Shown in pieces: positions 7,387 through 15,498 of a stretch of 64,000 nt of DNA. The position numbers and the translations under genes were made by a program. The notes under the pieces were generated by a model. It was not told the DNA's origin. It did no database searches and saw only the letters and a program-made list of their open reading frames with translations. This DNA is from CAZFVY01 sp964522665 (GTDB lineage: Bacteria; Verrucomicrobiota; Verrucomicrobiia; Limisphaerales; CAZFVY01), in NCBI GenBank assembly GCA_964522665.1, contig CAZFVY010000011.1:1-64000 (forward strand), written 5' to 3'. The stretch's first letter is position 1. The number at the start of each line of letters is the position of its first letter.

Positions 7387-7463
7387 TGGCGCGCTCGGCG
7401 CGATTCGAACGCGCGACCATCTGCTTAGAAGGCAGATGCTCTATCCACCTGAGCTACGAGCGC
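7387..7463 (-). tRNA. tRNA-Arg (anticodon TCT)
   Basis: The minus strand folds as a full cloverleaf. The acceptor stem GCGCTCG pairs with CGAGCGC. The D arm carries AGCTCAGGTGGATAGAGC. The anticodon arm is CATCTGC-CTTCTAA-GCAGATG with TCT in the loop, and the T arm is CGCGCGTTCGAATCGCGCC. The discriminator is G at 7390, and CCA is encoded at 7389-7387. The molecule is 77 bases with CCA. It lies between the DHPS-like gene and a roughly 320-base non-coding stretch. Confidence 0.97.
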
Positions 7464-7783
7464 GAATGGCTGTGGCGACGTTTACGAGTCGGACCGGGCG
7501 CCGGTGACCGGCATCAGCGGTCCCTTTTTCCGGGCACGCGGTGGTCCGACCGCTCGGAGAACCCGAGGCAGGCGCCGGAAACACGGCTCACGACTCAAAA
7601 TCGTAACGTTCCGTTCGGAGTCTATTTCGCACGCTTTCAGACGGAGGGCAAGCTTGTTTGAAAGCGCGAAGCTCTGAAAAGCGTTGGCAAGTCGGGAGAA
7701 CCGGCGGGTGATTCTCCGATTCAATCGAAGGCGACGCGAGCCAGACTTGCCAGCGGCGCTCCAGTCGCTTAGTGGTGACGATA
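7464..7783. other. Non-coding stretch after tRNA-Arg
   Basis: About 320 bases separate the tRNA from the DUF3616 gene. Short open frames cross it on both strands, but none has protein-like composition, a ribosome site or a recognisable family. It should hold the promoter of the tRNA (minus strand) and of the DUF3616 gene (plus strand), but I see no convincing -35/-10 pair. Confidence 0.5.
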
Positions 7784-8776
7784 ATGATTTGCGCTCGCTA
7801 TTTGTTGCGTATGCTCTTGGCGATTACCGTCTTGATGTCGCCAGCGCTGGCCGGGTCGAAGGTTAGCTCGCAGACGATTTACACCGGCATGTGCGACGCG
7901 TCCGGCGGTGTCGCGTTGGACAAAAAGCATTTCGCGGTGGCGAACGACGAGGACAGCCAGATTCGCATCTATCGACGGGATGTCGGCGGCGATCCGGTGG
8001 AGACAGTTGATCTCAGCGGGTTCCTGCGGCTGGACGTCGGAAACCCGGAGACCGATCTCGAAGCTGTCGCGCGGATTGGGGATCGGGTTTTCTGGCTCGG
8101 CTCGCACGGGCGGAGCACGTCCGGGCGCGAACGGTCCAATCGACATCGGTTTTTTGCGACGGACGTCGAGCGTTCACCTCATGGCGTCGGCTTGCGTCCG
8201 GTAGGCGCGCCCTATTTGACCCTCGTCGAGGATCTGATTCGGCAGCCTCAACTCGAGTTTTGCCACCTCGCGGAGGCCGCCCAGCTTCCGTCGAAGGCTC
8301 CGAACGGGTTGAACATTGAGGGTCTGGCGGCGACGCCGGAGAAGACGCTTTTGATCGGCTTTCGCAACCCACTGCCGAAAGGGCAGGCGGCATTGGTACC
8401 GCTGCTTAATCCGGACGACGTTGTAATGGGGAGGCCTGCCCGGTATGGCCAGGCAATTCTGCTCGATCTGGATGGGCAGGGGATCCGCGACATCGCGCAG
8501 AGCGAAGGCAAGTATCTCATCATCGGCGGGAGCGCCCTGGGCGGAGGCGAGTCGCGGCTGTACCGCTGGGCGGGTGGGACCGCGAAGCCGAAGTGGTTGT
8601 GGAACATCCACCTGGAAAAGCTGAATCCCGAAGCGATCATCATTTATCCCGATCGCGGCTTCGGCGAGGTTCAGATTTTGAGTGATGATGGCAAACGCCA
8701 TGTAGAGGGCCAGCGCTGTAAGGATCTGCCCGAGGCGGCGCAGCGTTTTTTTCGCAGCGTCTGGGTCCGGCCGTGA
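7784..8776 (+). CDS. Secreted DUF3616 protein
   Basis: This protein of about 330 residues starts at ATG 7784, giving MICARYLLRMLLAITVLMSPALAGS, a clear signal peptide cleaved near ALA-GS. A GTG at 7772 is the alternative start. The mature part resembles DUF3616: MCDASGGVALDKKHFAVANDEDSQIRIY, GNPETDLEAVARIGDRVFWLGSHG, and NGLNIEGLAATPEKTLLIGFRNP. These repeated strand-turn blocks suggest a beta-propeller-like fold outside the cytoplasm. The family's function is unknown to me. It converges on the ArsS-type gene, with a GC-rich hairpin between them. The start and export are well supported. Confidence 0.85.
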   Translation: MICARYLLRMLLAITVLMSPALAGSKVSSQTIYTGMCDASGGVALDKKHFAVANDEDSQIRIYRRDVGGDPVETVDLSGFLRLDVGNPETDLEAVARIGDRVFWLGSHGRSTSGRERSNRHRFFATDVERSPHGVGLRPVGAPYLTLVEDLIRQPQLEFCHLAEAAQLPSKAPNGLNIEGLAATPEKTLLIGFRNPLPKGQAALVPLLNPDDVVMGRPARYGQAILLDLDGQGIRDIAQSEGKYLIIGGSALGGGESRLYRWAGGTAKPKWLWNIHLEKLNPEAIIIYPDRGFGEVQILSDDGKRHVEGQRCKDLPEAAQRFFRSVWVRP

Positions 8777-8785
8777 TGAAGCGGG

Positions 8786-8801
8786 CCGGGCCAACGGCCG
8801 G
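8786..8801. terminator. Possible convergent terminator hairpin
   Basis: CCGGGCCAACGGCCGG can form a six-pair stem with one bulged G around an AAC loop. It lies in the 34-base convergent gap between the DUF3616 stop and the ArsS-type stop. It lacks a T-run on either strand, so termination is only suggested by position and stability. Confidence 0.3.
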
Positions 8802-8810
8802 ATCTCAAGC

Positions 8811-9755
8811 TCAGGCGAGGGCGCCAGTGCAGCTACTTCCGCAGCCAGCCGAGCAAGCCAGGCAATGCACCCCGGTCATGATCCGGGAGTCCGCCAGGTC
8901 ACCGGGTTCGATGTCCCAGAGGTAAAGCGGCGGGCCGGCGCGCAGCGGCAGGTCGAGCATTTGATTGAAATCGCAATCGTAGAGCTCGCCGCGGTAGCCG
9001 ACGCTTAAGGTCGTGCGGCACATGAGGCCGGTTATCGTCTCGGGATTGAAACTATTGGCCAGTAATTCAAGATATTCGTTCCATTTCCCTTGCTCCCGGA
9101 GATCAGCCGCGAACCGGGCGATCGGCTGATTCGTAATCGTGAAAAGGCGGTTGAAGATGATGCCGTATTCGTTCTGGAGAACGGTTTTATAATCGGCTTC
9201 GAGTTCCGCTTGCGGCGCCGGCAAGGTCGGGCCAACCGGGTTGTAAACCAAGTGCAACGGCAACCGGGAGCCGTAGCCGACGGCGTTGAGCGCTTGGAGC
9301 GCGCGGATGCTTTTGGCGAAGACGCCCTGGCCGCGCTGGCGGGTCACGTTCTCCGCGGAGTAACACGGGAGCGAGGCGATGATTTGCACCGATCGCGCGG
9401 CCAGATATTCCGCGAGATCCTCGAACCCCGGTTCGAACAGGATGGTGAGATTATTCCGGTCGATTACCTCGGCGCCGGCCGCGCGAGCGGATTCCACCAG
9501 GTCGCGAAAATTCTCGTTGAGTTCGGGCGCGCCGCCGGTGAGGTCCACCACCGGGGGACGAACGCGCGCGATCCAGTCGCATACCCGGCGCGCGGTGGGC
9601 GCGTCCATCATTTCCGTCCGCCAGGGCGCGGCGTCCACGTGGCAATGCCGGCAGGCTTGATTGCACTTGCGACCGACGTTGACTTGCAGCGTCCGCAAGT
9701 CCGCGCGGCGCAGGAGGAGGCCGTGGGCGGCGAGCTGTTCATCAAAACGGTTCAC
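8811..9755 (-). CDS. arsS: ArsS-type arsenosugar biosynthesis radical SAM protein
   Basis: This 314-residue radical SAM enzyme opens LRTLQVNVGRKCNQACRHCHVDAAP, with the iron-sulfur cysteines Cys31, Cys35 and Cys38. The DLTGGAPELNENFR segment is the SAM-contact GGxPE region. The C-terminal part carries LPLHLVYNPVGPTLPAPQAELEADY, GYRGELYDCDFNQML and a cysteine-rich end (HCLACSAGCGSSCTGALA), as in the ArsS/DUF3641 family. ArsS attaches a 5'-deoxyadenosyl group to dimethylarsenic in arsenosugar synthesis; some family members are selenoproteins, but here all sites are plain cysteine. It is the last gene of a three-gene unit. The usual arsM methyltransferase is not visible nearby, so the physiological substrate is inferred from family alone. 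Confidence 0.88.
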   Translation of the reverse strand: MNRFDEQLAAHGLLLRRADLRTLQVNVGRKCNQACRHCHVDAAPWRTEMMDAPTARRVCDWIARVRPPVVDLTGGAPELNENFRDLVESARAAGAEVIDRNNLTILFEPGFEDLAEYLAARSVQIIASLPCYSAENVTRQRGQGVFAKSIRALQALNAVGYGSRLPLHLVYNPVGPTLPAPQAELEADYKTVLQNEYGIIFNRLFTITNQPIARFAADLREQGKWNEYLELLANSFNPETITGLMCRTTLSVGYRGELYDCDFNQMLDLPLRAGPPLYLWDIEPGDLADSRIMTGVHCLACSAGCGSSCTGALA

Positions 9756-9784
9756 TCGCGGGCAATATTAGCCGATATGCGCAT

Positions 9785-10408
9785 TTATGCCAGTGGCAAT
9801 GGCGGCGGCATATTGGCTTGAAGTCTGTGCCAGTCCTCCACGGTGTCCACATCGGCAAGTGGACGGAGTAAGTGACACTCGAGCCGGGAGGCGGCGCTCC
9901 GGTCGAGCGTTTGCCGCAAGACGCTGGACGTGCTCCACTCGATGTTCAAGAAAAGCTGGGGTTGCGGATGGCGCAGGCCAATCAGCCAGTAGCCCCCGTC
10001 TTCGGCTGGCCCGAGGACGACATCCACGCGTTCGAGCGCCACCCAAGTCTCCTCGATGTCGCTCGGAGCGATCGCCGGGCAATCGGAGCCGATGACGGCG
10101 GCGCGGGTGGCGCCTTCATGAAAAGTCGAGGCGAATGCGCGCGCGAGCCGTTCCCCAAGTCCGCCGTCGCCTTGGGGCGAGGCGCGCCACCCAGGCCGGA
10201 GCCAGTGGCTGATCTCGGACTCCGCGTCATCTGGAGAGTAACGCAATTCGACGCCCGGCAGAGGCGCCAAGCGATCCAGCAACGTGTCCACGAGGCGGAC
10301 GTACGCGGCGCAAGCGGCCGCCGGGCCGATGCTTTGAGCCAGCCGCGTCTTGACGCCGCCCGGTCGCGGCGCTTTGACGAAAACGATGAGCTGCCCGCTG
10401 AGGCTCAT
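9785..10408 (-). CDS. DUF2064 / TIGR04282-type glycosyltransferase
   Basis: This 207-residue protein has a GT-A nucleotidyl/glycosyltransferase fold. It begins LIVFVKAPRPGGVKTRLAQSIG (about 7-28), the signature of the TIGR04282 family tied to arsenosugar clusters. AAVIGSDCPAIAPSDIEE holds the acidic metal motif, and VVLGPAEDGGYWLIGL is the second conserved block. It is cytosolic, and probably transfers a sugar or activates one for the product of the adjacent ArsS-type enzyme. Its ATG overlaps the stop of the upstream ceramidase-like gene (ATGA), and the arsS start follows after 29 bases. Family assignment is strong; the substrate is inferred. Confidence 0.88.
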   Translation of the reverse strand: MSLSGQLIVFVKAPRPGGVKTRLAQSIGPAAACAAYVRLVDTLLDRLAPLPGVELRYSPDDAESEISHWLRPGWRASPQGDGGLGERLARAFASTFHEGATRAAVIGSDCPAIAPSDIEETWVALERVDVVLGPAEDGGYWLIGLRHPQPQLFLNIEWSTSSVLRQTLDRSAASRLECHLLRPLADVDTVEDWHRLQANMPPPLPLA

Positions 10409-12135
10409 GGTTTGGCCGCGGCTTGAACGCTGGCCGCCGGAGCGCTTTGCAAAAAGGCGATCAAATCGGTGTGGCGTCGCAGTGAAAGACTCGGCTCCGC
10501 TCCTTCGGGCATCAACGAGAGGCTGGTCGCGCCATCGACCCGGTCGTCAACGCTGTAGCTCAATCTGTTCACACCCGCTTGAACATTATCCGTCGTGAAG
10601 CCGGTAAAGATTGTTTTAACGACGTTGGCCTTGCCGTCGGCCTCAATATCGATGGCGCCGGGGTCAACCACGAGTGGCTCGGCGGCAACGAGTTCGACGG
10701 TCTGTGCGGCTTTGGCGCGGAGCGACGGAGGCGACTTTTCGGCATTCCGCGGGGGCGGGGATTCGGCCTTTTCCCGGTCGGAGCGAAATGCTTTCGGAAC
10801 CAACTCGAGGACGGCTTCGTCGATCAAGTCTTCAATCGTCGGAGCCAGGCGCGCGGGCCGGTCGTAGTACCAAAGCGAGGTTTCGGCCTCGTAGCCGCCT
10901 TCCTTGAGAATTCGGCGAGACGGGATGTAGCACGGAACGTCGTTCGCGTAGCCGTTAATCCAAAGCCGGGTGGCGTCCAATTCCTGTTTCAGTCGGACTT
11001 CATAATCGACCACCACCTCGCCCGCCAGAAAAACCATCGCCAGGTCATCACCGAAATTCCAGACCTGCACCCGATAGGGCAGGCGGGTGGGCAGCGTTTC
11101 GCCCCGATCGAGGCGGGCGAGGTTTTGCTGCGCGTGAAAACCGACGATACCGCTTTCTTTGGCGCGTTCCATCCATCGTTCGCGGGTTGGCAGAGGGTCG
11201 AATGGTAAATCGAATCGTTTCAAGCGGCACGTCAACGGATGTGTAATTGGCGCAAGATTTTGCCCCACGATACGAGCGGCCTCCGCGGCGATTTCGTGGC
11301 CGTACTGCTTGGCGTGGGCGAGCGTTCCGCGGGGCGAGGGATTGGCGTCCGCGCCGCAACCGATCGTGATGAGCGCGACCGCGCCCCGGTGGCTCTGCTG
11401 AAATTCTGATTGCGCAAAGCCGGCCCAATCGCCGCAAACCTTGTTAAAATCGCCGCGGAGCGTGGTGCAGTGGCAGGCGTAATTGGCCACGACGGCGATC
11501 AATTGCCCGTCGATCGAACTCGCGCGAAGGACGGGAACGGAGTGGTCGGTCGGCCCACCCGGCGTGCGGCGATTCTGGGCGAACCCGGCCGTCCCGGCGC
11601 CCCAGGCAAGATAGCCCGGGCGACGGGCGCCAAGCGCTTCCAGGGCCACTCGCTCCAAGCGGTCGGTGAGTTCCCCCGTGTAGCGCTCGATTCGGGCCTG
11701 TTGCTCTTCCGGGAGCTTCATGGCGAAGAGGTTCGAGAGGGCGCCGCTCAGGCAGGGGGCGGCGTGGGTATGCGAGGAGCAAAGGGCGAAGCGTTCCGGT
11801 GGCAAACCGGTCTTTCGGTTAAGGCGCGCCGCGACTTCGTCTGTGACGTGCGCGGGAACCCCGACGTTATCGACGCTGACCAGGATGGCGAACTCGCGGT
11901 CGCCGTTCCCGATCGCGAGGGCTTTGGCGAAGATGGGCGCTTCCACGCCTTCCGACTCGGACTTCCGCACGGCGTACCCGCTCAGGCGAATCGGGCCGCT
12001 GGGCGTGATGTCGATTTGGGCCGCGCCAATCTGAAAGAGCTGGTCCGGTCGCGCGGCGCCGGCGAAGGCGTCCCCGAAAAACGCCATCGCCAGCGCGCAG
12101 ATTGGCGCCAGACGCGAGCGAATCGAGCGCTTCAT
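10405..12135 (-). CDS. Neutral ceramidase-like hydrolase with remnant dehydrogenase tail
   Basis: This 576-residue exported protein has a signal peptide at about 1-27. Residues 33 to about 440 match the neutral/alkaline non-lysosomal ceramidase N-terminal domain: FQIGAAQIDITPSGPIRLSGY, FALCSSHTHAAP, VVANYACHCTTLRGDFNKVCGDWAG and GCGADANPSPRG, with His and Cys or Asp residues of the zinc site. In PVC bacteria such proteins are common and their substrates mostly unknown. Residues 480-563 are different: VELVAAEPLVVDP, VVKTIFTGFTTDNVQ, DGATS, LMPEGAEPSLS and DLIAFLQ appear in the order found in PVC membrane-bound dehydrogenase and heme-domain proteins, but several hundred residues are missing between them and no CxxCH is present. 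It is first in the unit with the glycosyltransferase and arsS. Confidence 0.85.
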   Translation of the reverse strand: MKRSIRSRLAPICALAMAFFGDAFAGAARPDQLFQIGAAQIDITPSGPIRLSGYAVRKSESEGVEAPIFAKALAIGNGDREFAILVSVDNVGVPAHVTDEVAARLNRKTGLPPERFALCSSHTHAAPCLSGALSNLFAMKLPEEQQARIERYTGELTDRLERVALEALGARRPGYLAWGAGTAGFAQNRRTPGGPTDHSVPVLRASSIDGQLIAVVANYACHCTTLRGDFNKVCGDWAGFAQSEFQQSHRGAVALITIGCGADANPSPRGTLAHAKQYGHEIAAEAARIVGQNLAPITHPLTCRLKRFDLPFDPLPTRERWMERAKESGIVGFHAQQNLARLDRGETLPTRLPYRVQVWNFGDDLAMVFLAGEVVVDYEVRLKQELDATRLWINGYANDVPCYIPSRRILKEGGYEAETSLWYYDRPARLAPTIEDLIDEAVLELVPKAFRSDREKAESPPPRNAEKSPPSLRAKAAQTVELVAAEPLVVDPGAIDIEADGKANVVKTIFTGFTTDNVQAGVNRLSYSVDDRVDGATSLSLMPEGAEPSLSLRRHTDLIAFLQSAPAASVQAAAKP

Positions 12136-12167
12136 TTTTCGGGAGGATGAATTGGATGTCCGCGCCG

Positions 12168-12177
12168 CCCCCCCCCC
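12168..12177. repeat. Ten-base C homopolymer in an intergenic spacer
   Basis: A run of ten C (G on the minus strand) sits in the 46-base gap upstream of the ceramidase-like gene and just after the stop of the next gene. Such runs can slip during replication. Whether it changes expression of the downstream unit is unknown. Confidence 0.6.
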
Positions 12178-12181
12178 GCGC

Positions 12182-12712
12182 TTACAATTGGTCTTCTTTA
12201 TTCTTGAAGAGCAGGTTGAACGTGGTCATTGAGCCATAGCAGCGCGAAATGTATTGTTGAAGTTCCACTTTGTCGCCGTCGGTGAGCTTTTCGTGGGCGT
12301 TGATCTTTTGCTCCAGAACGCGGAGGTTGTTCCGCATCATGACGATCTTGTGGAAAAAGACCTCGAGCGGGACCTCCTTCGTTTGCAGCGTTGGGTCGGC
12401 GGGGTGCAGGACCATGTGACCCGCGTGCCAGCGCTGGCCGAGTTGATCGACGAAAGACTCTGGCTTTTCCAAGCCCAATTCCTTGATCGCGGCGGCAACA
12501 ATCTGGTCAATAAAGCCAGCGAGGGTTCCTTCCAGCCCGGAGACCGCGACCACCGGCTCTGCCGGTTCGAGCCCGCTGCTGATCGGCTCGACCGTCCGCT
12601 TGCCGTCGTCAAAGATCAGTTCGGCGGTGTGTTCTGAGATGGTCTTGACGGTCCCCACTCCGTATTGGGGATGCCGCGCTTTCATACCGACATGGAGGGC
12701 TTCGATTTTCAT
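12182..12712 (-). CDS. Hypothetical soluble protein
   Basis: This protein of about 176 residues reads from ATG 12712 (MKIEALHVGMKARHPQYGVG). The open frame runs further upstream, but that part overlaps the divergent secreted-protein gene and has no protein-like look, so I chose the internal ATG. The N-terminus (GMKARHPQYGVGTVKTISEHTAELIFDDGKRTVEP, about 10-44) resembles the small SH3-like or Tudor-like beta barrel seen at the start of CarD/TRCF-type and helicase-linked domains. The rest is helical and acidic, with WHAGHMVLHPADPTLQTKEVPLEVFFHKIVMMRNNLR. I do not know a family name. Similar proteins are frequent as single genes in Verrucomicrobia, to my memory. No function is assigned. Confidence 0.7.
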   Translation of the reverse strand: MKIEALHVGMKARHPQYGVGTVKTISEHTAELIFDDGKRTVEPISSGLEPAEPVVAVSGLEGTLAGFIDQIVAAAIKELGLEKPESFVDQLGQRWHAGHMVLHPADPTLQTKEVPLEVFFHKIVMMRNNLRVLEQKINAHEKLTDGDKVELQQYISRCYGSMTTFNLLFKNKEDQL

Positions 12713-12785
12713 TTTCAATTGGAATTCCTGCGTTCGATGACACATGATATATAAAACCAGATCAATTTTAAAAGAAAGCCATCCA

Positions 12786-13322
12786 ATGAGCCGCCGAGGA
12801 TTCGTAATGACCGTTTGCCTTTTCCTGGTGGCGCTCACCACGCCGCTCCACGCCCAGTATTCCAACCCGCCCGGGCTGCCCGCCAAAGCGTCGAACCCCC
12901 AAAAGCCGAAAGAGCCATTGGCGCTCAGCGTCGAAATCGGCGCGGTTGTGCGCAAATACGTCGAAAAGCGGTTGCTGGTGTCAGGCGGGGTATTCCCACT
13001 CCGGGACGGCGCTCAGGTGCTTTCTCTTAGGATGACGGGGTTGCACGACCAAACGGTCACCAGCGTGGCTACCAACGTCTATGTCACCTGCGCCGAATTC
13101 CGCGGGACCGATGGCCTGAATTACGACGTGGACTTCTACGTGCAGGGGAGGCCTGGGCTGTTTAACGTCATTATGCAGCCGCGCGTCCACATCGCCGACA
13201 ACAAACCTCGCTACGAGTGGCGCGAGGGCAAGAACGGCTATTGGACCCCGTCGCCCGTGAAACCGCCGCCAGAAAAAAAGGCCCCTGGCGCTCCTTCGCT
13301 CGCGCCGCGATCCGCGCCTTAA
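12786..13322 (+). CDS. Secreted hypothetical protein, proline-rich tail
   Basis: This protein of about 178 residues starts best at ATG 12786 (MSRRGFVMTVCLFLVALTTPLHAQ), which gives a typical signal peptide cleaved after HAQ. An upstream ATG at 12744 in frame would add a non-signal extension. The mature domain has alternating strands (VSGGVFPLRDGAQVLSLRMTGLHD, YVTCAEFRGTDGLNYDVDFYVQG) and a paired YEWREGKNGYW segment, then a Pro/Lys/Ala tail (PVKPPPEKKAPGAP). I do not recognise the family. It is divergent from the gene at 12182-12712, with a 73-base gap that must hold both promoters. Confidence 0.72.
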   Translation: MSRRGFVMTVCLFLVALTTPLHAQYSNPPGLPAKASNPQKPKEPLALSVEIGAVVRKYVEKRLLVSGGVFPLRDGAQVLSLRMTGLHDQTVTSVATNVYVTCAEFRGTDGLNYDVDFYVQGRPGLFNVIMQPRVHIADNKPRYEWREGKNGYWTPSPVKPPPEKKAPGAPSLAPRSAP

Positions 13323-13456
13323 CAGGCCGTTAGAGTTGAGCCTTTGTCACGGCGCACTTTAAGGAGCTACTAGATTTACCTCGACGCCAAGCGATCGGAC
13401 TGGGATTGCGCGGCGACGAACGGCTAAGCATTTGGCGCGTGAGCGCCTGCCTGCCG

Positions 13457-15487
13457 TTAACGCTCGGAGTTTTCCGCGATTCGCCGCGGGTCAACGATCT
13501 TGAGCGCACTCCATTCACCGGTTTCCAGAGCACCCACCAGCGCCCGTGCCTTGATTTTTCCGGCGTTTTTCTGGGCGAACGGCGCCGAGTACTTTTGAGC
13601 GGTCGGCGCGAGTTGGCCGCCGGGCAAACGCGGGTCACCGCTTTCGAGGCAATAATAAATCGTACCAGCGGGAGCGTTGAGGCTGATTTGTCCGTTGTCC
13701 AACTTCGCGGCCGGCGCGGCGATCTGAGGAAAAAGGTGGCGCCGCTGGAATTGCTCGATCACCACCGCGGTGCGTTGCGGAAAGTACTCGGTTAAGAGCC
13801 GCTTGATCTCCGGCTTCCAGTGCTGTTCAACGTCGTAATCCTCGAACGGTCCGATGCGGTAGGGATGGATATCCTTTCGGTAGCTTCCCCAACGCGCGGC
13901 TTCGGCGACTACGGCGGGCGCCAGCTCCTGGGCGCGGCGCTGGTAACGCTCCGCGGCTCGCTCCGGCGTCAAAGCCCCCCCATCAAAGAGATGGCGTTGA
14001 ACTCGGTCCGCAAAGAGCAGCCGAAACTCGGGATTCTCGCTGAGTTTATGGAACAGCCGGGGCGGACTTTGATCGTCATCGTAGTCGATCGAATCATCCC
14101 GGACGCCTTCCAGCGTGCGCTCGCCGTCCCAAATGAAAAACTGGAACGGCCCGTCGGTATCACGCCGGCGAGCGGCGTACCAATTCGAGCTGTGGTCCCA
14201 ATCAGCGTTGGCTCCGTAAAAATTGGCGATCATGTAGTCGATGAATTCGGGCAGATCGAGATACGGTTTGAAGCGTTCGTATTTGGCGGCGGTTTCCAGG
14301 CCGGCGTTCGCCAGAGCGAGCATGTGGTTCCATTCGGCGTGATCACCCGAGAGAAGCTTCTCACCCTTGCGCGACTCGTAATCCTCCGGGGAGCCGCCTT
14401 CGTTGGCCGCCACGAACGGAGCGCTCGGGCGTTCGGTCAAATCGTACACGCCCCAGTATAAGCCGTTCAGATAGAGATGAACGAAAAAGCCGCGGGCCGA
14501 CGGGTGTTTCATCGCGCGCAGCGTGTCGCGCATCCACTCGTCCCGCGCATAGTCGGCGCGCCGGCGCTCCTCGGCGCTCCAGTGGAGCCACGAATTATTG
14601 TTTCCGCCGCGCAGGATAACCGTGCTGAATTCTTGGGCTCCATCCGCTCCAAATAATGGAAACCGCAGAAGGCGCGGGCCGTACTCTTTTTTAAAGACCA
14701 GGCGAAAGGAATGCTTAGGACTCTCGGCGGGCTTACGATTCCATCCGCCTTGAGTTCGCAAACCGCAATTGATTTGAAACCCCGCGCGGCCATCCGGGTA
14801 AATCAACTCGACGGACGCCGGCCGCTCCCAGGCGCTGCCGTTTTCTTTCGGGTTCGCGTAAATGCCCGACTGGTTATCGAAGAGGCTCGCTTGGTCGGCG
14901 CTGATCGAGACGGTGGGCAACGCGCGCAACGCGGCCGCCAAAGCGTCCCGGGTGGTGGAGCGAGCGCCGGCTTGCGACTTCACTAAGTAATAGGACACCA
15001 CCGGCACGCCGTTGGTTTGTCCCCAGGATGTCGGGAACCCGGCTCCAGTTTGATCGATGACTTGCGCGGGGAAGATGTAGGAATAGGCGTGAACTTCCGA
15101 GGGCGCCAGACCCGGCTTCGTGGCCACGGTGCGCAGCACGGTGGTCATGGATAGAGTAATCGGATTTTGGTACGGAATGCCCGAAGCCTCGCTCGGTGTG
15201 GCGCCGTTTGTGGTATAAAAGATGGCCGCGCCTTTGGTATCGCTCGTGAAGGTGACGGTGATCGGATGGTCGTACCAGCCTCGCTTTTGATCGGGTTTCG
15301 CATGAGCGGTCGTTTGCGTGACCGAAGCGAGCTTGGGCGAACGAGGTTTGGCTTTTGTGGGGAGATCATCGGCTCCGTCCGAATCTGTGGGTGAGGCGCC
15401 AAGGCTTGACGTCACGGTCCCGAGCGGTACGAGTAAGGCGACGGCAAAGCCGAGCCAGACCCCGAACACCGAATTGAAGCGCTTCAT
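13457..15487 (-). CDS. Secreted CotH kinase-family protein with chitobiase-like domain
   Basis: This 676-residue exported protein has a signal peptide (about 1-30). A CHB_HEX_C-type beta domain lies near residues 70-140 (GWYDHPITVTFTSDTKGAAIFYTTNGATPS and TVLRTVATKPGLAPSEVHAYSYIF). The CotH kinase domain follows (about 190-560): CGLRTQGGWNRKPAESPKHSFRLVFKKEYG, ARDEWMRDTLRAMKHPSARGFFVHLYLNGLYWGVYDLTERP, and FFIWDGERTLEG with the metal-binding Asp. A second chitobiase-like block sits near the end (SLNAPAGTIYYCLESGDPR). CotH family members phosphorylate secreted proteins in Bacillus; in PVC bacteria they are often linked to surface proteins. It follows the SAM hydrolase gene by 11 bases. Confidence 0.88.
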   Translation of the reverse strand: MKRFNSVFGVWLGFAVALLVPLGTVTSSLGASPTDSDGADDLPTKAKPRSPKLASVTQTTAHAKPDQKRGWYDHPITVTFTSDTKGAAIFYTTNGATPSEASGIPYQNPITLSMTTVLRTVATKPGLAPSEVHAYSYIFPAQVIDQTGAGFPTSWGQTNGVPVVSYYLVKSQAGARSTTRDALAAALRALPTVSISADQASLFDNQSGIYANPKENGSAWERPASVELIYPDGRAGFQINCGLRTQGGWNRKPAESPKHSFRLVFKKEYGPRLLRFPLFGADGAQEFSTVILRGGNNNSWLHWSAEERRRADYARDEWMRDTLRAMKHPSARGFFVHLYLNGLYWGVYDLTERPSAPFVAANEGGSPEDYESRKGEKLLSGDHAEWNHMLALANAGLETAAKYERFKPYLDLPEFIDYMIANFYGANADWDHSSNWYAARRRDTDGPFQFFIWDGERTLEGVRDDSIDYDDDQSPPRLFHKLSENPEFRLLFADRVQRHLFDGGALTPERAAERYQRRAQELAPAVVAEAARWGSYRKDIHPYRIGPFEDYDVEQHWKPEIKRLLTEYFPQRTAVVIEQFQRRHLFPQIAAPAAKLDNGQISLNAPAGTIYYCLESGDPRLPGGQLAPTAQKYSAPFAQKNAGKIKARALVGALETGEWSALKIVDPRRIAENSER

Positions 15488-15498
15488 CCGGGAAAACC

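Noticed and set aside
7320..7661. A plus-strand frame across tRNA-Arg
   Set aside because: It runs antisense through a tRNA and has no protein-like features.
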